Positions 1 to 8,807 are shown, counted from the first letter of the stretch. The stretch is 64,000 nucleotides of DNA from Aquabacterium sp. OR-4 (GCF_025290835.2 NZ_JAOCQD020000001.1:1612001-1676000), one strand, 5' to 3'. Program-made: numbers and translations. Notes: generated by a model not told the origin, from the sequence alone.

Positions 1-2487
1 CGGAAACAGCGGCACATAGCCCACCTGGCGCCAGGTGTCGGCCAGGCTGCGGTACTGCGGCGACCACGGGATGCCGCTTTGCCCGGTGCTGTGGACGATG
101 CGCGAGCGGCCACGGTCGCCCAGGTCGTACAGGCCACGCAGGCTGGGGCCGTGCTCGTCGAGGTAGAACTCGCCGGTGGTGGCATCGGCACGCAGGCCCA
201 CGCGGCTGACGTTCACGGTGTAGGTGTCGCCGCCCACCGGCTGGCGCAGCTCGAACCAGCGCGCCAGCAGCTTCACGCGCGAGAACGGCCGGTGCTCGCT
301 GCGCGCCTGGTGTGCCCGGCCCCATTGCCAGGCTGCCACGTCGGCGCCCTGCAGTGCCTGCAACTCGTCCAGCGCGGCGCTGAAGGCGGCGTTCACCTGC
401 TCGGCACAGCCCTCCACCGCCGGCGTGGCCTTGTCGTCGCACCACCAGCCGTCGTCGCGGGCCAGCACGCCTTCCAGCGCGTCGAAGTAGCCGCGCTGGC
501 CCAGCATGCGCTCGTAGATCGGCGCACCCACCTCGTCGGCCAGCACCCGCTGCGAGAGCTGGCGGTTCCAGGCCCAGAAGATCAGCGGTGCCGCCTTGTC
601 GGCGGCCATGGTGCCGTCAAAGCCCTGCAGCGCCTGCAGTGCCGCGCCGGCCAGCGGGTGGCTCGAGCGCGCCTGCAGCAGCCGCGGCAGCAGGCGCGCG
701 GCGGCCAGCGACTTGATGTCGCCGTGCATCACCGCCAGGTCGTCCAGGCTGTGCCGCGGCTTGGCGTCGATCATCTGCTCGATGCGCTGGTGGCGGAACG
801 GCAGCGCCCACTGGTGGCTGATGAAGTGCGGGTAGCCGGGCGGCGTGATCTTCTGGTTGGCATTGGCCACATAGCCCTTGGCCGGGTCGCGCACCTGCGG
901 CAGCTCGGCCACCGGCACATTGCCGGCCCAGTCGTAGCGCGCGTCCCAGCCGGGCGCCGGGGCCAGGCCCTGCAGGTCGTTGTCGGGCTGGCGGCGCGGC
1001 ACGCGGCCGGGTGACACCAGCGCAATGTGGCCCTCGCGGTCGGCCACGGCCATGTTCTGCATCGGCGCCACCCAGGTGGACGAGGCCTGCACAAAGGCCT
1101 CCACCGAGGTGGCGGCCATCATCGCCAGCGAGGTGGCCACGATGTCCTGGTCGGTGTCCAGGCCGGTCCAGCGCAGTGCCAGCACATAGCCAGGCCGGCC
1201 CTTGGGGCCCAGGGCCTCGTCGGCCACGCCGGCCGCCGCGGCGTCAGACACCACCGGGCCGTGCCGGGTGCTGCGCACGGTGAGGCTCACCGGCACCCCG
1301 CCGCGCACGGCGATCTGCTCCTGCCGGGTTTCGAAACGCGCCCAGCCCTCGGGGGTCTGGTATTGCGTGGGATCGCTGGCGTGCAGGCGTTCGAGGTAGG
1401 TGTCCTGCACATCGGGGCCGGTGTTGGTGAAGCCCCAGGCGATGTGCGCGTTCTGGCCCATCACGATGCTGGGCAGGCCGGGCATCGAGGCCCCCGCCAC
1501 ATCGAGCCCCGGCGCGACGATGCGCGCGAAGTACCACAGCGCCGGTGCCGACAGCTTGAGGTGCGGATCGCTGGCCAGCAGCGGCGCGCCGGTGCTGCTG
1601 CGCGTGCCGGCCAGCACCCAGCTGTTGCTGCCCAGGCCGTCGATCTCGCTCTCGGGCGCCAGGGCCAGCAGGCGCTGCAGCTGCGCGTCGCCCAGGCCGG
1701 GCAGGCCGGCGTGCGCGTTCGGGTTGGCGTTCAACGACGTGCTCGCGTGCGCGTTCGCATGAGCGTCCGGCGGCGTGCGGCCGGCCTGGCGCGCATCGAG
1801 CTTCAGGCTGCGGTAGAAAGCCGCGTAGTCCTGCGTGGCCGGCACCGGGTCGCCGGCATAGGGCGGCATCAGCTCGTCGATGCGTGCCTTGGGCAGCTGC
1901 ATCGCCAGGCGCAGGCGCAGCACCTCGGCCTGCCAGTTGGCGCCCAGATCGAGCGCCATCATGATGGCCCACGACAGGCTGTCCTGCGGCGTCCAGGGCT
2001 CGGGCTGCAGGCCCAGCAGCATGAACTCGGGCGGCCGCGCCTTCAGCTGCGCGATCACCGCATTGACGCCCGCCGCATAGGCAGTGAGCGCCTCGCGCCC
2101 GGCCGGGCCGATCTGCGCCCATTGCGCGGCCGCGGCGCGGCGCACGCCGAGGATGCGGATGAACTTGTCGGTGTCGAGCGCGCCTTCGCCAAAGGCCTCG
2201 GCCAGGCGGCCGGCGCCGATGCGGCGGTGGGTCTCCATCTGCCACAGCCGGTCTTGGGCATGCACCACGCCCAGGCCGAACATCGCGTCGCGCACGCTGG
2301 CCGCGCGGATGGTGGGGATGCCGTGGCCGTCGCGCTCGATGCGCAGCTCGGCGCCCAGGCCGGGCAGGCTGAGGCTGCCCTCGGTCTGCGGCAGCACACG
2401 CCGGCTGTAGATCCAGCCGGCGATCGCCGCGGCGATCAGCAGCCACAGCAGCAGGGTCAGGAGGCGGCGAAACCAGCGTGCACTCAT
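1..2487 (-). CDS. Penicillin acylase family protein (C-terminus cut by window edge)
   Basis: The minus-strand frame is open from an ATG at 2487 to the window edge (829 codons seen), close to the usual length of the penicillin amidase family, so little is missing. Residues about 8-26 form one hydrophobic N-terminal segment, so the enzyme is exported or membrane-anchored. The family is made as a precursor that self-cleaves before a nucleophilic Ser; here GLGSNSW places that residue at Ser287, and the DPHL and AWGFTN-type motifs of the beta chain follow. These are Ntn hydrolases acting on amide bonds (beta-lactam side chains, acyl-homoserine lactones, other N-acyl compounds); the natural substrate cannot be told from sequence. 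A GGGAAGG ribosome site precedes the ATG. It is divergent from the small genes starting at 2694. Confidence 0.93.
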   Translation of the reverse strand, partial: MSARWFRRLLTLLLWLLIAAAIAGWIYSRRVLPQTEGSLSLPGLGAELRIERDGHGIPTIRAASVRDAMFGLGVVHAQDRLWQMETHRRIGAGRLAEAFGEGALDTDKFIRILGVRRAAAAQWAQIGPAGREALTAYAAGVNAVIAQLKARPPEFMLLGLQPEPWTPQDSLSWAIMMALDLGANWQAEVLRLRLAMQLPKARIDELMPPYAGDPVPATQDYAAFYRSLKLDARQAGRTPPDAHANAHASTSLNANPNAHAGLPGLGDAQLQRLLALAPESEIDGLGSNSWVLAGTRSSTGAPLLASDPHLKLSAPALWYFARIVAPGLDVAGASMPGLPSIVMGQNAHIAWGFTNTGPDVQDTYLERLHASDPTQYQTPEGWARFETRQEQIAVRGGVPVSLTVRSTRHGPVVSDAAAAGVADEALGPKGRPGYVLALRWTGLDTDQDIVATSLAMMAATSVEAFVQASSTWVAPMQNMAVADREGHIALVSPGRVPRRQPDNDLQGLAPAPGWDARYDWAGNVPVAELPQVRDPAKGYVANANQKITPPGYPHFISHQWALPFRHQRIEQMIDAKPRHSLDDLAVMHGDIKSLAAARLLPRLLQARSSHPLAGAALQALQGFDGTMAADKAAPLIFWAWNRQLSQRVLADEVGAPIYERMLGQRGYFDALEGVLARDDGWWCDDKATPAVEGCAEQVNAAFSAALDELQALQGADVAAWQWGRAHQARSEHRPFSRVKLLARWFELRQPVGGDTYTVNVSRVGLRADATTGEFYLDEHGPSLRGLYDLGDRGRSRIVHSTGQSGIPWSPQYRSLADTWRQVGYVPLFP

Positions 2488-2693
2488 CGGTGAACCTTCC
2501 CGGTGTCAAGGGTCCGGTGGAGATGGGCGGGGATTGTGCAGCCTGGCCGCGGGGCCGAACTGGCCGCGCTTCGCCGCGCTGTTCGCGCCACTGCCGCGGC
2601 GACCGGCCCCGAACAATCAGCGCCAGGCCTTCTTCGCCGGCTTCTCGGCGCGCAGGCCTTCAGACCACGCGATCTGCTGCCGAAGTACCCGCC

Positions 2694-3161
2694 ATGAATT
2701 CGACCAAATTCGCGCTGACCGACTGGATGTACCGCCTGGTAAGCCGCCGCGTGCCGCCCAGTTCGAGCCTGATGAACACCCGCATCGAGGTGTGTCCGCC
2801 CGAGTTGTGGCCCTCGTCGCTGGGCTGGCGTGGCACGCTGCGCCGCTGGCTCGATCGCCGCCCGGGCTGGCGGGCCAGCCGCGTCAGCGCGCCGCCGCCG
2901 GTGGACCGCCTGACCCAGGCGCGCAGCGAATTCATTGCCAGTCTGGCCGACCTGTCGGGCGACGATCCGTGGGATCTGGGCGAACGCATCGCCCGCGCCC
3001 GCTCGCTGCGCGAGCTGTGGCACCTGCGCTCGCGGGTGTATGGCGTGGTGGCGGTGTCGCTGAACCAATCCGAGGCCGAACGCCGCATCGAGCGGCTGAA
3101 CCGGCACTTTCCGGTGCGCGCCCAGCGCACTGCACCCCAAGCCATGGTGATCAACGGATGA
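2694..3161 (+). CDS. Hypothetical protein, 155 aa
   Basis: I do not recognise a characterised family. The protein is soluble-looking and rich in Arg and Trp, with a basic patch around residues 48-62 and no signal peptide or membrane segment. The frame is open further upstream (to 2478), but the ATG at 2694 is preferred because the upstream codons fall in the divergent promoter region of the acylase gene. Its stop overlaps the start of the next gene as ATGA (3158-3161), which indicates that the two are translated as a pair. The function is unknown. Confidence 0.75.
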   Translation: MNSTKFALTDWMYRLVSRRVPPSSSLMNTRIEVCPPELWPSSLGWRGTLRRWLDRRPGWRASRVSAPPPVDRLTQARSEFIASLADLSGDDPWDLGERIARARSLRELWHLRSRVYGVVAVSLNQSEAERRIERLNRHFPVRAQRTAPQAMVING

Positions 3162-3550
3162 TGCCAATGCTGCAACGGCAGGCCACGGCGCCGCGTCAGT
3201 TCATGCCTGACGCGGCCGACACGCTGGCCCCCACCGCCCTGGGCCTGCTGCCCGACGCCGGGCTGCCCCACGACCGCCATGCCCGCATTGCCGCGCGGCG
3301 CAGCTTTGTCGACATCAAGCTGCGTTTCATGGCCGCAACCGCCCTGGTGGACGGGCCGCGTGGCGACTGGCTGCGCTACCAGGTGCGGCAAACCCAGGCC
3401 ATGCTCGACCTGTGGCTGCTGCGCGGCGTGGTGTTCAGCGCCCTGGCCAGCGAAGGCCGCACCACCGAACGTGCGCAAAACGAACTGCAGGACGCGCTGG
3501 ACAGCGTGTTTCCCAACGCCGGCGAGCTGCTGCCCTACGGCGTGCGCTGA
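3158..3550 (+). CDS. Hypothetical protein, 130 aa, translationally coupled to the upstream gene
   Basis: This begins with tandem ATG codons overlapping the previous stop (ATGA) and encodes a 130-residue soluble protein with helical, Arg/Leu-rich sequence in the second half (residues about 55-115). No motif or family is recognised. Its stop at 3550 abuts the convergent DUF1993 gene with no gap. The tight coupling to the 155 aa protein suggests a shared role, but nothing in the sequence says which. Confidence 0.75.
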   Translation: MMPMLQRQATAPRQFMPDAADTLAPTALGLLPDAGLPHDRHARIAARRSFVDIKLRFMAATALVDGPRGDWLRYQVRQTQAMLDLWLLRGVVFSALASEGRTTERAQNELQDALDSVFPNAGELLPYGVR

Positions 3551-4063
3551 CTAGGCCATCGCCAGGTAGTCCGACTTGCCCAGCGCCACACCGGCGTGGC
3601 GCAGCAGCGCATAGGTGGTGGTGGCGTGGAAGTAGAAGTTGGGCAGCGCCCAATGGCGCAGGTAGACATCGGCGCTGAAGCGCAGCGCCTCGCGGTTGCG
3701 CATCGGCAGCACGATTTCGCGGCCCTCCTGGCCGTCGATGGCCGAGGCCGGCACCGACGCCATGAAGTCCAGCGTCTTGGCGATGCGCCCGCGCAGCTGC
3801 TCGAAGCGGGTCTCGTCGTCCTCGTAGCGCGGCGGCTCCAGGCCGGCCAGGCGCGCAGCGCAACCCTTGGCCATGTCGCCGGCAATGCGCACCTGCGCCA
3901 GCAGCGGCAGCATGTCGGGCGCCAGGCGCAGCTGCAGATAGTTGTCGGGCTCGAACTGGCGCTCGCGCGCATGGGCTTCGGCCTTTTCAAGCCAGTCGAG
4001 CATGGCGCCCAGCTGCTTCTGGAACAGCGGCACGCTGGCCGAATAGAGGGTGATCGGGCTCAT
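3551..4063 (-). CDS. DUF1993 family protein
   Basis: A 170 aa protein matching the DUF1993 family in overall length and in the closing motif LPNFYFHATTTYALLRHAGV followed by a GKSDYL-type C-terminus. The family is predicted to be a four-helix DinB-like bundle of unknown biochemical role, common in Proteobacteria and fungi. No signal peptide is present, so it is probably cytoplasmic. It stands alone on the minus strand and ends directly against the stop codon of the plus-strand gene at 3550. Confidence 0.9.
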   Translation of the reverse strand: MSPITLYSASVPLFQKQLGAMLDWLEKAEAHARERQFEPDNYLQLRLAPDMLPLLAQVRIAGDMAKGCAARLAGLEPPRYEDDETRFEQLRGRIAKTLDFMASVPASAIDGQEGREIVLPMRNREALRFSADVYLRHWALPNFYFHATTTYALLRHAGVALGKSDYLAMA

Positions 4064-4219
4064 GGGTGGGTCTCCTGCTGCAGGTCGTGGATCAACGGGC
4101 CGGCCATGCTAGCCGCCGCGACATGGCCTTGCCGAAGCGGGCACAATACTTAGCGAACGTTGTGCAGGTGAGATGTGCACAACACTCTCCAAGTCGTTGA
4201 TGCAAAAAGAGAAACACCG

Positions 4220-5227
4220 TTGAATATCATCATCCTCGATGACTATCAGGACGCCGTGCGCAAGCTGCGCTGCGCCTCGCTGCTGGAGCCGTTCAACGCC
4301 AAGGTGTTCACCAACACCGTCAAGGGCATCGGTCAGCTGTCGGTGCGCCTGCGCGATGCCGAGGTGCTGGTGCTGATCCGCGAGCGCACCAGCTTTCCGC
4401 GCGCCCTGCTCGAAAAACTGCCGCGGCTGCGCCTGATCGCCCAGACCGGCAAGGTGGGCAGCCACATCGACGTGGACACCTGCACCCGGCTGGGCATTGC
4501 CGTGGCCGAGGGCGTGGGCTCGCCGGTGGCGCCGGCCGAGCTGACCTGGGCGCTGATCATGGCCGCGATGCGCCGGTTGCCGCAGTACGTGGGCAACCTC
4601 AAGCACGGCGCCTGGCAGCAAAGCGGGCTCAAGTCGGCCTCGATGCCGCCCAACTTCGGCATCGGCATGGTGTTGCGCGGCAAGACCCTGGGCATCTGGG
4701 GCTACGGCAAGATCGGCATGCTGCTGGCCGGCTACGGCCGCGCCTTCGGCATGCAGGTGGTGGTGTGGGGCAGCCAGGCGTCGCGCGAGCGCGCCGTGGC
4801 CGATGGCTACCAGGCCGCCGACAGCTGCGAAGGCTTCTTCGAAAACTGCGACGTGCTCAGCGTGCACCTGCGCCTGCGCGACGACACCCGCGGCATCGTG
4901 CGCCTGGAGCACCTGGCGCGCATGAAGCCCACGGCGCTGTTCGTCAACACCTCGCGCGCCGAGCTGGTGGAAGACAACGCGCTGGTCTCGGCGCTCAACA
5001 AGGGCCGCCCCGGCCTGGCCGCGGTGGACGTGTTCGAGAGCGAGCCCATCCTGCAGGGCCACCCGCTGCTGCGCCTGGAAAACGCCATCTGCACGCCGCA
5101 CATCGGCTATGTGGAGCAAGACAGCTACGAGCTGTACTTCGAAGCCGCGTTCCGCAACATCGTCAACTTCATCCGCAACACGCCCAGCAACATCGTCAAC
5201 CCCGATGCGCTGAAGGTGATCCGGTGA
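4220..5227 (+). CDS. D-2-hydroxyacid dehydrogenase family protein
   Basis: An NAD(P)-dependent D-isomer 2-hydroxyacid dehydrogenase, 335 aa from the TTG at 4220. The Rossmann motif GIWGYGKIG begins at residue 158, and the catalytic triad of the family is complete: Arg246 (TSRAEL), Glu275 (DVFESEP) and His294 (TPHIGY). I chose TTG 4220 because family members start at the beta strand LNIIILDDYQ and an A/G-rich stretch (AAAGAGAAA) precedes it; a GTG at 4175 is also in frame but its possible ribosome site is only three bases away. The stop overlaps the start of the MFS gene (GTGA). The substrate is unknown; the coupled exporter hints at a linked metabolite. Confidence 0.9.
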   Translation: MNIIILDDYQDAVRKLRCASLLEPFNAKVFTNTVKGIGQLSVRLRDAEVLVLIRERTSFPRALLEKLPRLRLIAQTGKVGSHIDVDTCTRLGIAVAEGVGSPVAPAELTWALIMAAMRRLPQYVGNLKHGAWQQSGLKSASMPPNFGIGMVLRGKTLGIWGYGKIGMLLAGYGRAFGMQVVVWGSQASRERAVADGYQAADSCEGFFENCDVLSVHLRLRDDTRGIVRLEHLARMKPTALFVNTSRAELVEDNALVSALNKGRPGLAAVDVFESEPILQGHPLLRLENAICTPHIGYVEQDSYELYFEAAFRNIVNFIRNTPSNIVNPDALKVIR

Positions 5228-6462
5228 GCACGCCGGCCGGCGCCGACACGGGCTCCGGCCAGACCCCGGCGCAGGCCCGCTGGCTGGGCCGCTCGCGCCA
5301 GGCGCTGCTGTTCGGCAACTTCGCCATCGGCTGCGGCGTGATGGTCACCGCCGGCACGCTCAACGACCTGGCGCGCGATCTGCAGGTCAGCGTGCCGGTG
5401 GCCGGTCAGCTGATCAGCGTGGCGGCGGTGGCGCTGGCCCTCGGTGCGCCGCTGGCCGCCGCGGTGGTGGCCGGCTTCGACCGCCGGCGGCTGCTGACCT
5501 GCTCGCTGCTGGTGTATGCGCTGGGCCATGTGCTGTGCGCACTGATGCCCGGCTTTGCGGCATTGCTGCCGGTGCGCGCGCTGGCGGTGCTGGCGGCGGC
5601 GGTGTTTTCACCGCAGGCCGCCGCGGCGATTGCGGTGATGGCGCCGCCGGCCGAGCGCGGCCGCGCGATCACCTACGTGTTTCTGGGCTGGAGCCTGGCC
5701 TCGGTGCTGGGCATGCCGCTGGCGGCCTGGATCGGCGAGGTCTGGGGCTGGCGCGCGGCCTTTTGCGGCGTGGCGCTGCTGGCCTGTGTGGCCGCCCTGG
5801 CGGTGTGGCGCGCGCTGCCCGACGGCGTGCGGCCGGCGGCCATGTCGCGGGCCGGCTGGGCCCAGGTGGCCACCAACCCGGCCCTGCTGGCCACGGTGGC
5901 GGTCACGCTGCTCAGTGCCTCGGGGCAGTTCACGCTGTTCGCGTATCTGGCGCCTTATTACCGCCAGGTGCTGGGCGCCAGCCCGGCCGCGGTGAGCGGG
6001 CTGTTCTTCTGGTTTGGCGCGGTGGGCGTGCTGGGCAATGTGTGGGTGTCGCGGCGCATCGACCGCCACGGCGCCTCGCGCCTGGTGGCGCTGATGCTGG
6101 CGGCAATCGCCTTGTCGATGCTGCTGTGGCCGCTGGCGCTGAGCGTGCCGCTGATGATGGCGGTGTGCGCGCCGTGGGCGCTGGGCTGCTTCTCGAGCAA
6201 CTCGGCGCAGCAGGCGCGGCTGTCGATCGCCGCGCCGGCCCTGGCGCCGGCGCTGGTGGCGCTCAACAGCTCGGCGCTGTACGCCGGTCAGGCCCTGGGC
6301 GCGGCCACCGGTGGCGCGATGCTGGCCGGCGCCGCCGGACAGGGCGCCGGCCAGGGCTGGGCGCAATTGCACTGGGCCGGCCTGGGCTGGATGCTGGCAG
6401 CCCTGGCCACCAGCCTGTGGGCCGCACGCGCGCTGGCGCGCCAGCCCGGCACGCATGGCTGA
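5224..6462 (+). CDS. MFS transporter (arabinose-efflux-like)
   Basis: A 412 aa major facilitator with about twelve hydrophobic segments and an FDRRRL basic loop between segments 2 and 3, typical of the drug/sugar-efflux DHA1 branch. The GTG start overlaps the dehydrogenase stop (GTGA at 5224-5227), so the two are almost certainly translated together. Its 3' end overlaps the next gene by 8 bp. The transported compound is not deducible. Confidence 0.92.
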   Translation: MSTPAGADTGSGQTPAQARWLGRSRQALLFGNFAIGCGVMVTAGTLNDLARDLQVSVPVAGQLISVAAVALALGAPLAAAVVAGFDRRRLLTCSLLVYALGHVLCALMPGFAALLPVRALAVLAAAVFSPQAAAAIAVMAPPAERGRAITYVFLGWSLASVLGMPLAAWIGEVWGWRAAFCGVALLACVAALAVWRALPDGVRPAAMSRAGWAQVATNPALLATVAVTLLSASGQFTLFAYLAPYYRQVLGASPAAVSGLFFWFGAVGVLGNVWVSRRIDRHGASRLVALMLAAIALSMLLWPLALSVPLMMAVCAPWALGCFSSNSAQQARLSIAAPALAPALVALNSSALYAGQALGAATGGAMLAGAAGQGAGQGWAQLHWAGLGWMLAALATSLWAARALARQPGTHG

Positions 6463-7132
6463 GCCGGCGCGCCGCGCGGGCGAAGGCAGCGCCGGGGTGG
6501 CCGGTGCGACCGGTGCGACCAGTGCGGCCGGCGTGGCGGGTGCGGCGGCAGCGGCGAACGAGGCCACCACCCGCCCCGGCTCTTGCAGCCAGCTGTTCTG
6601 GGTGTTCACGCGGCTGGCGATGCAGGGCTTTGGCGGCGTGCTGCCGGTGGCCCACCGCGAGCTGGTGGAGCGCATGCGCTGGCTCACGCCGGCCGAGTTT
6701 GCCGAGCTGCTGGCCGCCGGCCAGGTGCTGCCCGGGCCCAACATCGTGAACCTGGCGCTGATCGCCGGCGACCGCTGGTTTGGCTGGCGCGGCGCGCTCA
6801 GCGCGGCCGGCGGCCTGCTGCTGCTGCCCACGCTGATCGTGCTGGCCGCCGGCGCCGCCTACCGGCACTGGCAGCACCTGCCCTGGCTGGCCGGCGCGCT
6901 GCGCGGCATGGGCGCGGTGGCCGCCGGCCTGGTGATCGCCACCGCGCTGAAGCTGGCCCGCACGCTCGACAGCCATCCGCTGGGCCGTCTGCCTGCCCTG
7001 GCGCTGGCCGCGCTGACCCTGCTGCTGGTGGGTGGCCTGCGCTGGCCGCTGGCCGCGGTGGTGCTGGGCCTGGGCGGGCTGTCGATGGCCGCGGCCGCGC
7101 TGGCGCTGCGCCGCCGCGGGGCCGGCCCATGA
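6455..7132 (+). CDS. Chromate transporter family protein, N-terminal-half type (short-chain CHR)
   Basis: 225 aa. After a low-complexity Ala/Gly/Thr leader (residues 1-45) comes a CHR (chromate ion transporter) domain with the family signatures FGGVLPVAHRELV and AAGQVLPGPNIVNLALIAG, followed by about five hydrophobic segments. CHR proteins exist as one long chain (two domains) or as paired short chains; here two adjacent genes overlap by ATGA, so they form a short-chain pair that probably works as a heterodimer. Chromate/sulfate export is known for some members, but substrate specificity is not visible here. Confidence 0.9.
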   Translation: MAEPARRAGEGSAGVAGATGATSAAGVAGAAAAANEATTRPGSCSQLFWVFTRLAMQGFGGVLPVAHRELVERMRWLTPAEFAELLAAGQVLPGPNIVNLALIAGDRWFGWRGALSAAGGLLLLPTLIVLAAGAAYRHWQHLPWLAGALRGMGAVAAGLVIATALKLARTLDSHPLGRLPALALAALTLLLVGGLRWPLAAVVLGLGGLSMAAAALALRRRGAGP

Positions 7133-7734
7133 GCAGCGGGCCGGTCGTGGCGGCGCAGGCCTCGACCGCCTGGTTCGATCTGGCGGCACTGCTGGGCGGC
7201 GGCCGCCTGGGCGCCGCTGATCTGCTGGCGCTGTGGGGCCACTTCATGCTGCTGTCGCTGCTGTCGGTGGGCGGCGCCATGGCCGCGGCGCCCGACATGC
7301 AGCGCTGGCTGGTGGCCGAGCGCGGCTGGCTCAGCGATGGCCAGTTCACCGATGCCGTGGCCATCGCCCAGGCCGCCCCCGGCCCCAACCTGCTGTTCGT
7401 GGCCCTGGTGGGCTGGAGCACGGCCGGCGCGGCCGGCATGCTGGCGGCGATGAGCGGGCTGCTGCTGCCCTCGTCGCTGCTGGCGCTGGCCGCCGGGCGC
7501 TATGGCCGGCGCAACGCGCAATCGCTGGCAGTGCGGGCGTTCACCGCGGGCCTGGCACCGCTCACCGTGGGCCTGCTGCTGTCCACCGGTGCGGTGCTGG
7601 CCGCACCGCTGTGGCCACGGCCGGGCGCCCTGGCGCTGGTGGCGGCCAGCGCGCTGATCGCCTGGCGCACGCGCATCGGGCCGCTGTGGCTGATCGGCGG
7701 CGGCGCGCTGGCGGGCCTGGCCGGCTGGGCCTGA
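7129..7734 (+). CDS. Chromate transporter family protein, C-terminal-half type (short-chain CHR)
   Basis: 201 aa partner of the preceding CHR gene, starting at an ATG that overlaps its stop (ATGA 7129-7132). It shows the second-domain signatures LLSVGGAMAAAPDMQRWLV and AQAAPGPNLLFVALVGW and about five or six membrane segments. Pairing and order (N-half then C-half) match known short-chain CHR systems. It is the last gene of the run that starts with the dehydrogenase at 4220. Confidence 0.9.
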   Translation: MSSGPVVAAQASTAWFDLAALLGGGRLGAADLLALWGHFMLLSLLSVGGAMAAAPDMQRWLVAERGWLSDGQFTDAVAIAQAAPGPNLLFVALVGWSTAGAAGMLAAMSGLLLPSSLLALAAGRYGRRNAQSLAVRAFTAGLAPLTVGLLLSTGAVLAAPLWPRPGALALVAASALIAWRTRIGPLWLIGGGALAGLAGWA

Positions 7735-7736
7735 GG

Positions 7737-7768
7737 GGCTGAGAGGCTGAGAGGCTGAGAGGCTGAGG
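7737..7768. repeat. 8-bp tandem repeat (GGCTGAGA) x4
   Basis: Four consecutive copies of GGCTGAGA (the last ends in G) immediately after the stop of the second CHR gene. It lies in a non-coding gap and has no hairpin symmetry, so it is a slippage-type repeat rather than a terminator. Confidence 0.85.
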
Positions 7769-7800
7769 CTAGCGGCCCGGGCTGGCGGGAGTGGCCAGTG

Positions 7801-7899
7801 CAGCAGGTGCAGCAGGTGCAGTCGATGCGCCCGATGCGCCCGATGCGACCGGTGTCGCTGGTGTCGCTGGTGTCGCCGGTATCGCTGGCGTGTCCGGTG
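7801..7899. repeat. Degenerate 9-bp tandem repeat, 11 units
   Basis: Eleven contiguous 9-mers running from CAGCAGGTG through CGCCCGATG to TCGCTGGTG and TGTCCGGTG, ending 29 bp before the lysE start. The unit drifts gradually, as expected from repeated slippage and point mutation. No start codon or ribosome site makes it part of the downstream gene. Confidence 0.75.
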
Positions 7900-7928
7900 G
7901 CCCGGTGCGCTGAGGCACACTGGCCGGC

Positions 7929-8690
7929 ATGCTCGACGGAATCCACGACTGGCCGCTGTTCATCGCCGCCGGCCTGCTGCTCAACATCACCCCCGGCGCC
8001 GACATGGCCCTGATCGCCAGCCGCGCCGCCAGCCAGGGCTGGCGCGCCGGTGCCGCTGCGGCGCTGGGCGTGGGCGCCGGCTGTGGCGTGCACATCGCGG
8101 CGGCGGCGCTGGGCCTGTCGGCCCTGCTGGCCGGATCGGCCACCGCCTTCACGCTGCTGCGCTGGGTGGGCGCGGCCTACCTGGTGTGGCTGGGCGTGGC
8201 GATGCTGCGCACGCGGGCGGCGCCGGCCTCGTCGCCGTTGCCGGCCTCGTCCACCGCGGCCGCTTCATCCACCGCGCCAGCCGCGCCGGCATTGCCGGCC
8301 TTGCCCGATGGCCACGTGGCCACCTTAGCGCCCACAGCGGCCGCGGCCGGCGCGCCGCCGCCGGCCTTTCGCACGGTGTTCGCCCAGGGCTTTCTGACCA
8401 ATGCGCTGAATCCCAAGGTGGCCTTGTTCTTTCTGGCCTTCGTGCCGCAGTTCATCGCGGCCGATGCGCCGCACAAGGCGGCGGCCTTCGTGGCGCTGGG
8501 CGCGGTGTTCGTGCTCAACGGCACGCTGGTCAACCTGGGCCTGGCCTGGACGGTGGCCACGCTGCGCGCGCGGCTGGCGCAGCGCCCGGGCGCGGCCCGC
8601 GCCGGGCTGTGGGTGAACCGCGGCGTGGGCGCGCTGTTTGTGGCGCTGGGCCTGAAGCTGGCGCTGGGCGATCCGGCCGCGCGCGGCTGA
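7929..8690 (+). CDS. LysE/RhtB family amino-acid exporter
   Basis: A 253 aa protein of the LysE translocator family with the signature LLLNITPGADMALIASRAAS at residues about 18-37 and six hydrophobic segments. Compared with the usual 205-210 residues it carries an extra Ala/Pro/Ser-rich linker of about 45 residues (about 97-140) between the third and fourth segments, in the position of the normal cytoplasmic loop. Members export amino acids or homoserine; the substrate is unknown. It stands alone, convergent with imuB. Confidence 0.9.
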   Translation: MLDGIHDWPLFIAAGLLLNITPGADMALIASRAASQGWRAGAAAALGVGAGCGVHIAAAALGLSALLAGSATAFTLLRWVGAAYLVWLGVAMLRTRAAPASSPLPASSTAAASSTAPAAPALPALPDGHVATLAPTAAAAGAPPPAFRTVFAQGFLTNALNPKVALFFLAFVPQFIAADAPHKAAAFVALGAVFVLNGTLVNLGLAWTVATLRARLAQRPGAARAGLWVNRGVGALFVALGLKLALGDPAARG

Positions 8691-8691
8691 G

Positions 8692-8757
8692 CACCCCGTG
8701 CGGCGTGCGCGCCGCGCGGCTGGACACCCCGTGCGGCATGTGCGCCGCGCGGCTGGG
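8692..8757. repeat. 33-bp direct repeat, two tandem copies
   Basis: Two adjacent 33 bp units (8692-8724 and 8725-8757), each beginning CACCCCGTGCGGC and ending CGCGCGGCTGG, differing at about three positions. The first unit starts one base after the lysE stop codon. There is no coding role. Confidence 0.85.
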
Positions 8758-8803
8758 CATCCCGGCGGCGGCTGCGCCCTGCGCCCTGCGACGGGCCGGG
8801 ATG
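8758..8803. terminator. Hairpin between convergent lysE and imuB
   Basis: CATCCCGGC (8758-8766) pairs with GCCGGGATG (8795-8803) across a 28-base loop. It sits between two convergent genes, where a shared terminator is expected, but there is no T-tract on either side, so termination is only suggested. Confidence 0.35.
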
Positions 8804-8807
8804 GCGG

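Noticed and set aside
1027..2493. A plus-strand 488-codon frame opposite the penicillin acylase gene
   Set aside because: The minus strand carries the acylase with its nucleophile motif; the plus frame is a high-GC shadow rich in Arg/Gly/His/Ala.
4175..4219. GTG at 4175 as the dehydrogenase start
   Set aside because: The added 15 residues do not resemble family starts and the nearby AGGTGA is only three bases from the GTG; TTG at 4220 fits the first beta strand of the fold.
7801..7899. Coding extension of lysE through the 9-bp repeats
   Set aside because: The repeat ends before the ATG at 7929 and no upstream start with a ribosome site joins it; LysE proteins begin at the assigned Met.
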